Assembly: GCA_035296085.1 (NCBI GenBank)
Contig: DATHBP010000120.1
Location: 1-28,946 of the forward strand
Direction of reading: 5' to 3'
DNA length: 28,946 bases
Source of the DNA: DATHBP01 sp035296085
GTDB taxonomy: Bacteria > Actinomycetota > Actinomycetes > Propionibacteriales > Nocardioidaceae
The notes below the pieces were generated by a model. That model did no database searches, was not told the DNA's origin, and saw nothing but the letters and a program-made list of their open reading frames with translations. This document shows, piece by piece, positions 23,944 through 28,946 of this stretch (its first letter is position 1; every line of letters begins with the position of its first letter). Made by a program: the position numbers and the translations under genes.

Positions 23944-26658
23944 GTGCCGAAGTACGTGTACGACTTCGCCGAGGGCAGCAAGGACATGAAGGACCTGCTC
24001 GGCGGAAAGGGAGCCAACCTCGCGGAGATGAGCAACCTCGGCCTGCCGGTGCCGCCGGGGTTCACCATCACGACCGAGGCATGCCGTGCCTACCTCGAGA
24101 GTGGTACGGAACCGGCTGAGCTCGCGGACGAGGTGGCCGCTCACCTGAACGGTCTCGAGCAGAAGATGGGCAAGCAGCTCGGCCAGCCGGATGACCCGCT
24201 GCTGGTGTCGGTGCGCTCCGGCGCGAAGTTCTCCATGCCGGGCATGATGGAGACCGTCCTCAACATCGGGCTCACCGACGAGTCTGTGCTGGGCCTGGCC
24301 AAGCAGGCGGGCGACGACCGGTTCGCCTGGGACTCCTATCGCCGCCTGCTGCAGATGTTCGGCCGGACCGTGCTCGGGATCGACGGCGAGCTGTTCGAGC
24401 ATGAGCTCGACGCCGTCAAAGCGACCAAAGGCACCCGCAACGACCTCGACCTGAGCGCCGACGACCTGCGGGATGTCGTCGAGACGTTCAAGTCCATCAC
24501 CCGCGAGCAGGCGGGGCGTGACTTCCCGCAGGACCCGCGCGAGCAGCTCACGCTGGCCGTCCGGGCCGTCTTCGACTCGTGGATGACCCCACGCGCGGTG
24601 CTCTACCGGCGCCAGGAGCGCCTCCCCGACGACCTCGGCACCGCGGTCAACGTGTGCACGATGGTCTTCGGCAACCTCGGCATGGACTCGGGCACCGGTG
24701 TCGCGTTCACGCGAGACCCGTCTTCGGGCGCGCAGGGCGTCTACGGCGACTACCTGCAGAACGCGCAGGGCGAGGATGTCGTCGCCGGCATCCGCAACAC
24801 GGTGCCCCTCGCTGATTTGGAGGGCCTGGACAAGGTGTCGTACGACCAGCTGCTGGCGAACATGTCGCGGCTGGAGTCGCACTACCGCGACCTGTGCGAC
24901 ATCGAGTTCACCGTCGAGCGCGGCACGTTGTGGATGCTGCAGACCCGGGTCGGCAAACGCACGGCGGCCGCAGCGTTCACCGTCGCCATTCAGCTGCTCG
25001 ACGAGGGCCTCATCGACATCGACGAGGCGTTGCGTCGGGTCACCGGCGCTCAGCTCGCCCAGCTGATGTTCCCCACGTTCGACCCCGGCGCCGAGCGTTC
25101 GCTCATCACCCAGGCCATCGGTGCGTCTCCGGGCGCCGCATCGGGCACGGTCGTCTTCGACTCCGCAACGGCAGAGGCGCGAGCTGCCAAGGGCGAGAAG
25201 GTCATCCTCGTACGCCGCGAGACGAATCCGGACGACCTTCCCGGCATGATCGCCGCGATCGGCGTGCTCACCAGCCGCGGCGGTAAGACATCGCACGCAG
25301 CCGTCGTAGCCCGCGGCATGGGCAAGACGTGCGTCTGCGGCGCCGAGGAGCTCGAGGTGGACGCGGCGGCGCGCAAGGTCCGCGGACCCGGTGACGTCGT
25401 GCTCGAAGAGGGCGACATGGTCTCCATAGACGGCACCACCGGTGAGGTGTTCGCCGGCGAGGTGGCGGTGCAGCCGTCACCGGTCGTGCGCTACTTCGAG
25501 GGCGGTCTTGCCGAGGCAGAGCAGCTCAGCGAGGAGCAGGACTCCTCCCGCGAGCTCGTGCACGCCGTCCACCGGCTCATGGAGCACGCCGACGCGACCC
25601 GCCGCCTCGCAGTGCGTACGAACGCCGACACCGCCGACGACTCCTCCCGGGCGCGCCGGTTCGGCGCCGAAGGGACCGGGCTGTGCCGCACCGAGCACAT
25701 GTTCCTCGGCGAGCGGCGTGAGCAGGTGGAGCGGCTCGTCCTGGCCGACTCGGCCGACGAGCAGCACGCCGCACTCGATGCGCTGGAGCCACTGCAGCGG
25801 GCCGACTTCGAGGAGATCCTGGCGGCGATGGACGGTTTGCCGGTGACGATCCGGCTCATCGACCCCCCGCTCCACGAGTTCCTCCCCGACCTCACCGAGC
25901 TGTCGGTCCAGGTCGCGCTAGCCGAGGAGCGCGCAGAGGACGCGGGCAAGGCCTCGGCGCTGCTCAGCGCAGTGCGCCGACTGCACGAGCAGAACCCGAT
26001 GCTGGGCCTCCGCGGCGTACGCCTCGGGCTGGTGATCCCCGGGCTGTTCACGATGCAGGTGCGTGCCATCGCCGAGGCGACGGCCGTGCTGAAGCAGCAA
26101 GGAAAGGACCCGCAGCCGGAGATCATGATCCCGTTGGTGGGGGCGGTCCAGGAGCTGCGGCTGGCGCGCGAGGAGACGTCGGCGGTGCTCGACGAGGTGT
26201 CAGAACGCACCGGAGTCGACGTGCACTGCCCGATCGGCACCATGATCGAGCTGCCCCGGGCGGCGATGACCGCGGGCGACATCGCCGAGGCGGCGGAGTT
26301 CTTCTCGTTCGGGACCAACGACCTCACCCAGACGACGTGGGGCTTCTCGCGGGACGACGTGGAGGCGGCGTTCTTCTCGCAGTACCTCGAGAAGGGCATC
26401 TTCGCGGTCTCGCCCTTCGAGTCACTGGACATCGCCGGTGTGGGCCGGCTCGTGCAGATCGCCGTGAAGGAAGGCAAGGCGGCCCGGCCCGAGCTGCACA
26501 TCGGCATCTGCGGCGAGCACGGAGGAGACCCGGCCAGCGTGCACTTCTTCCACGAGGTGGGGCTCGACTACGTGTCCTGCTCGCCGTTTCGCGTGCCGGT
26601 CGCCCGTCTCGAGGCTGGTCGGGCGGCGCTGGGGGCGGCTGCCAGCGACACCCGGTGA
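23944..26658 (+). CDS. ppdK: Pyruvate, phosphate dikinase
   Basis: 904 residues, full length. It interconverts pyruvate + ATP + phosphate with phosphoenolpyruvate + AMP + PPi. The N-terminal ATP-grasp part starts YDFAEGSKDMKDLLGGKGANLAEM and has VSVRSGAKFSMPGMM. The swivelling phosphohistidine domain carries GGKTSHAAVVARGMGK, with His 451 the phosphate carrier and Thr 449 the residue regulated by a kinase/phosphatase in other species. The C-terminal TIM barrel has GTNDLTQTTWG and GICGEHGGDP. GTG 23944 is supported by AAGGAG at 23933-23938. No regulatory-protein gene (PDRP) lies in the window. The stop overlaps dgt (GTGA). Confidence 0.97.
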   Translation: MPKYVYDFAEGSKDMKDLLGGKGANLAEMSNLGLPVPPGFTITTEACRAYLESGTEPAELADEVAAHLNGLEQKMGKQLGQPDDPLLVSVRSGAKFSMPGMMETVLNIGLTDESVLGLAKQAGDDRFAWDSYRRLLQMFGRTVLGIDGELFEHELDAVKATKGTRNDLDLSADDLRDVVETFKSITREQAGRDFPQDPREQLTLAVRAVFDSWMTPRAVLYRRQERLPDDLGTAVNVCTMVFGNLGMDSGTGVAFTRDPSSGAQGVYGDYLQNAQGEDVVAGIRNTVPLADLEGLDKVSYDQLLANMSRLESHYRDLCDIEFTVERGTLWMLQTRVGKRTAAAAFTVAIQLLDEGLIDIDEALRRVTGAQLAQLMFPTFDPGAERSLITQAIGASPGAASGTVVFDSATAEARAAKGEKVILVRRETNPDDLPGMIAAIGVLTSRGGKTSHAAVVARGMGKTCVCGAEELEVDAAARKVRGPGDVVLEEGDMVSIDGTTGEVFAGEVAVQPSPVVRYFEGGLAEAEQLSEEQDSSRELVHAVHRLMEHADATRRLAVRTNADTADDSSRARRFGAEGTGLCRTEHMFLGERREQVERLVLADSADEQHAALDALEPLQRADFEEILAAMDGLPVTIRLIDPPLHEFLPDLTELSVQVALAEERAEDAGKASALLSAVRRLHEQNPMLGLRGVRLGLVIPGLFTMQVRAIAEATAVLKQQGKDPQPEIMIPLVGAVQELRLAREETSAVLDEVSERTGVDVHCPIGTMIELPRAAMTAGDIAEAAEFFSFGTNDLTQTTWGFSRDDVEAAFFSQYLEKGIFAVSPFESLDIAGVGRLVQIAVKEGKAARPELHIGICGEHGGDPASVHFFHEVGLDYVSCSPFRVPVARLEAGRAALGAAASDTR

Positions 26659-27923
26659 GTCCGCCCGGCTACGACGACGCTGCGGCGCAGCGCTGGGTCG
26701 ACGAGCCGCCGAAGCGCAGCGACCGGTCGCCCTTCGCGCGGGACCGAGCCCGGGTCGTGCACTCGGCCGCGCTGCGGCGGTTGGCCGCGAAGACACAGGT
26801 GGTCGGGCCGGGCAGCGACGACTTCGTGCGTACCCGGCTCACCCACACCCTCGAGGTCGCCCAGGTGGCTCGCGAGCTCGGCGCTGTCCTCGGCTGCGAC
26901 CCCGACGTGGTGGAGACGGCTGCGCTCGCACACGATCTCGGCCACCCACCGTTCGGGCACAACGGCGAGCGTGCGCTCGACGACGCAGCGCAGTCCTGCG
27001 GCGGGTTCGAAGGCAACGCGCAGACACTGCGCATCCTCACCCGCTTGGAAGCGAAGATCAGCCGCCGCGACGGCAGCAGCGCCGGGCTCAACCTGACCCG
27101 CGCCGCGTTGGATGCGGCCACCAAGTACCCCTGGACGCGAGCCCAGGCGCCGGAGCCGTACGGCGCGCACGCGGACGGCCAGCCGCAGCTGGTGCGCAAG
27201 TTCGGCGCCTACGACGACGACCTGCCCGTCTTCAGCTGGCTGCGTACCGGCGCCGACGGCGTACGCCGATGCTTCGAGGCGCAGGTCATGGACCTCGCCG
27301 ACGACGTCGCCTACTGCGTCCATGACGTCGAGGACGGGGTTGTCGCCGGCCGGATCGAGCTCGCCGCGTTGCGCGACGCAGACGTACGCCGGGCGGTGTG
27401 GGTCGCTGTGCGGGAGTGGTACGTACGTGATGCTGCCGACGAAGCACTGGACGACGCCCTGGCCAGGCTTACGGCCTCGCCTGGGTGGCCACGCCGGCGC
27501 TACGACGGCAGCCGGCTGGCGCAGGCCGCGCTGAAGAACCTCACCAGCGAGCTCATCGGGCGGTTCTGCCGCTCCGCGGAGCAGGCGACGCGGTCGGCGT
27601 ACGGCGCTGGCCCGCTGACACGGTATGCGGCAGACCTGTGCGTCCCCGAGGCCACGACGCTGGAGATCGCCGTCATGAAGGGCGTGGCCGCGCACTTCAT
27701 CATGCGGGCCCAGGACCGGGTACCGCTGATGGAGACCCAGCGGGCACTGGTCGCCGATCTCGTTGCGGTCTTGCACGCCCGAGCGCCTGAGCGCCTCGAG
27801 CCGGCGTTCGCAGCGGACTTCGACGCTGCCTCGTCTGACGCAGAGCGCCTGCGGGCGGTCATCGATCAGGTGGCCTCGCTGACCGATGCATCAGCCGTAT
27901 CACTGCGCGGCCAGCTGGGGTGA
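26655..27923 (+). CDS. dgt: Deoxyguanosinetriphosphate triphosphohydrolase-like protein (HD domain)
   Basis: 422 residues, the length of actinobacterial Dgt-like proteins, which remove triphosphate from dNTPs. It opens RSPFARDRARVVHSAALRRLAAKTQVV, then RTRLTHTLEVAQVAREL (His 64) and the metal-binding HD in ALAHDLGHPPFGHNGERAL (His 93, Asp 94); DLADDVAYCVHDVED carries the distal Asp. GTG 26655 is in a 4-base overlap with ppdK. In many actinobacteria dnaG follows dgt; here it does not. Confidence 0.95.
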   Translation: MSPPGYDDAAAQRWVDEPPKRSDRSPFARDRARVVHSAALRRLAAKTQVVGPGSDDFVRTRLTHTLEVAQVARELGAVLGCDPDVVETAALAHDLGHPPFGHNGERALDDAAQSCGGFEGNAQTLRILTRLEAKISRRDGSSAGLNLTRAALDAATKYPWTRAQAPEPYGAHADGQPQLVRKFGAYDDDLPVFSWLRTGADGVRRCFEAQVMDLADDVAYCVHDVEDGVVAGRIELAALRDADVRRAVWVAVREWYVRDAADEALDDALARLTASPGWPRRRYDGSRLAQAALKNLTSELIGRFCRSAEQATRSAYGAGPLTRYAADLCVPEATTLEIAVMKGVAAHFIMRAQDRVPLMETQRALVADLVAVLHARAPERLEPAFAADFDAASSDAERLRAVIDQVASLTDASAVSLRGQLG

Positions 27924-27935
27924 GGGCGCGGGGCA

Positions 27936-27949
27936 GCTCCGGTTGGAGC
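27936..27949. terminator. Small hairpin between convergent genes (candidate terminator)
   Basis: GCTCC (27936-27940) pairs with GGAGC (27945-27949) around a GGTT tetraloop in the 39-base gap between the dgt stop and the stop of the convergent phosphoesterase. No T-run follows, so confidence is low. Confidence 0.35.
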
Positions 27950-27962
27950 GGGAGCCTGCGGC

Positions 27963-28946
27963 CTAGTGGCAGCTGCCGGACGACGTGTCCAGCACAGTGC
28001 CCGCAGCGTTGACGAACTCGGTGTCCCAGCTGGTCGGGTGCAACGCCATCCGCATGTAGCCGAAGGCCTTATGCGTTGCAGCAGGGGCAGGGACAACCGT
28101 GGTTCTCACTGCCTGCAGGGTCTCGCCGCCCGTCCCGACGACGTACTGGGTGATCCCGTTGTCGGGGTCGAGTACGCCCGCCGGGGTCAGAGGATCGTAG
28201 CGCTGGTAGTTGTGGATGTGGCCGTTTAGAACCACGTCGGCCTTGGCGTCGTAGAGAACTTGCCACCACGCGTTGTAGGCATTGACCGGCAGTGTGGTGC
28301 CGGTGAAGCGTGGCTGGTGCCAAAACGCCAGCGTGCAGGGCTGGAGGTTGGCGGCGAGGTCTGCCTTCAACCACTGCGTCTGGGCGCTGGTCGCCGAGCA
28401 GCCTCCGACACCAGACTTGGAGCAGTTGCCGTTCAGCGCGACCAGATGCCAGTCGCCAACATTGAACGAGTAATGTCCGCTGCTTTCCGGGTGAGCTGCG
28501 GCGCCGAAGTAGTTGAAGTAAGGCTGTGCCGTCGTGTTGCCTGCGGGGCACGTCCCACCGTATGGATCCGGCCCAGTCTGGTATTCGTGGTTGCCGGCGA
28601 CCGCCTGAATCAAGGGGTTGACCCGACCCCAGGTCGGGTCGTAGGACATCGAGTAGTCGTCCGGGTCGCCACAGGCGTACTGGTAGTCACCGAGCCCGAG
28701 CACTTGGTCAACGGCGGCGTCCGCCACCAACCGGTCCGAGATTCGCTTCTGCGCGCACTTCGCCGTGACACCGTTGCCACCGTTGAACTTGGGGTGGGCC
28801 GGGTCACAGGCAATGTCACCCGCCGCAGCGATGACTGGGTCAGGCGTGTCGTCGATTCCCAGGGTGGTCAGTCCCCCAAGTGCGCCGGCGACCAGCTGGC
28901 CCTGCGCTGACGCGAGGCCGAGTGGAATCAAGAGCCCAACGCCGAG
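27963..28946 (-). CDS. Secreted metallophosphoesterase (purple-acid-phosphatase-like), 5'-truncated by window edge
   Basis: About 328 residues are visible and the frame is still open at the last base, so the true start lies outside. The visible N-terminus (LGVGLLIPLGLASAQGQ) looks like the end of a signal peptide. Calcineurin-like metal motifs are in order: AAAGDIACD (first Asp), LGLGDYQY, AVAGNHEYQ, AFWHQPRF and VLNGHIHNYQRYDP. The GHxHNYxR form is typical of purple acid phosphatases and related secreted phosphoesterases. Several Cys pairs (for example in ACDPAHPKF, GTCPAG, GNCSKSG, GGCSA) fit an extracytoplasmic protein. Substrate unknown. Sampled lines have about 57-63 percent GC, below the roughly 67-70 percent of nearby dgt. 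Confidence 0.85.
   Translation of the reverse strand, partial: LGVGLLIPLGLASAQGQLVAGALGGLTTLGIDDTPDPVIAAAGDIACDPAHPKFNGGNGVTAKCAQKRISDRLVADAAVDQVLGLGDYQYACGDPDDYSMSYDPTWGRVNPLIQAVAGNHEYQTGPDPYGGTCPAGNTTAQPYFNYFGAAAHPESSGHYSFNVGDWHLVALNGNCSKSGVGGCSATSAQTQWLKADLAANLQPCTLAFWHQPRFTGTTLPVNAYNAWWQVLYDAKADVVLNGHIHNYQRYDPLTPAGVLDPDNGITQYVVGTGGETLQAVRTTVVPAPAATHKAFGYMRMALHPTSWDTEFVNAAGTVLDTSSGSCH

Noticed and set aside
23824..25296. 490-codon open frame on the minus strand inside ppdK
   Set aside because: It is antisense to a fully conserved PPDK reading frame, its product is low-complexity His/Arg/Val-rich, and no ribosome site supports it.

Overview
This is a gene-dense stretch of core chromosome from a high-GC Gram-positive bacterium (phylum Actinomycetota). 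The lineage call rests on gene order and family types: lepA; a CIRCE-controlled hrcA-dnaJ pair; rsmE; a HIT-phoH-ybeY-corC-cdd-like-era cluster; recO-uppS; a Fur-family regulator next to a zinc ABC operon; glyS; dusB; ppdK; dgt. It also rests on frequent GTG starts, ATGA/GTGA 4-base gene overlaps and a SigE-family ECF sigma factor. I cannot name a genus. I found no tRNA, rRNA, CRISPR array, insertion sequence or prophage, and no gene-free stretch above about 235 bases.

Layout. Bases 1-591 are the 3' end of lepA, facing a small DUF4870-type membrane protein. Bases 1186-4373 hold an acyl-CoA ligase and hemW, separated by a 13-base tandem repeat. Bases 4424-7435 are a heat-shock and RNA-modification block: a perfect CIRCE operator, hrcA, dnaJ, rsmE. 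Bases 7422-9028 (minus strand) hold a translationally coupled SigE-family sigma factor and a membrane-anchored GerMN/Gmad2 protein, probably a sigma factor and its surface-facing regulator; a 46-base near-perfect palindrome lies upstream. Bases 9262-13799 are a ribosome-maturation run (HIT protein, phoH, ybeY, CBS/CorC protein, a cytidine-deaminase-like protein without catalytic residues, era). Two minus-strand GNAT acetyltransferase genes (13846-15702) separate era from recO-uppS (15761-17306).

Bases 17328-20440 (minus strand) are a zinc-uptake operon in the order znuA, znuC, znuB, zur. The permease ends in a 45-residue histidine-rich tail. A Zur-box-like sequence lies over the -10 region of a promoter that appears to fire at the znuA start codon. 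The divergent gene is a glycyl-tRNA synthetase with two CxxC pairs. It is followed by a small lipoprotein, dusB, ppdK (with a 31-base-period direct repeat upstream) and dgt. The window ends in a secreted metallophosphoesterase, cut by the window edge, on the opposite strand and with somewhat lower GC in the lines I sampled.

Most of the window is well-known housekeeping DNA. I do not see a wholly new multi-gene system. The best leads are the SigE/GerMN pair with its palindrome, the conserved-looking pseudo-deaminase between corC and era, the zinc operon's promoter and tail, and strong over-representation of the hexamer CGTACG.
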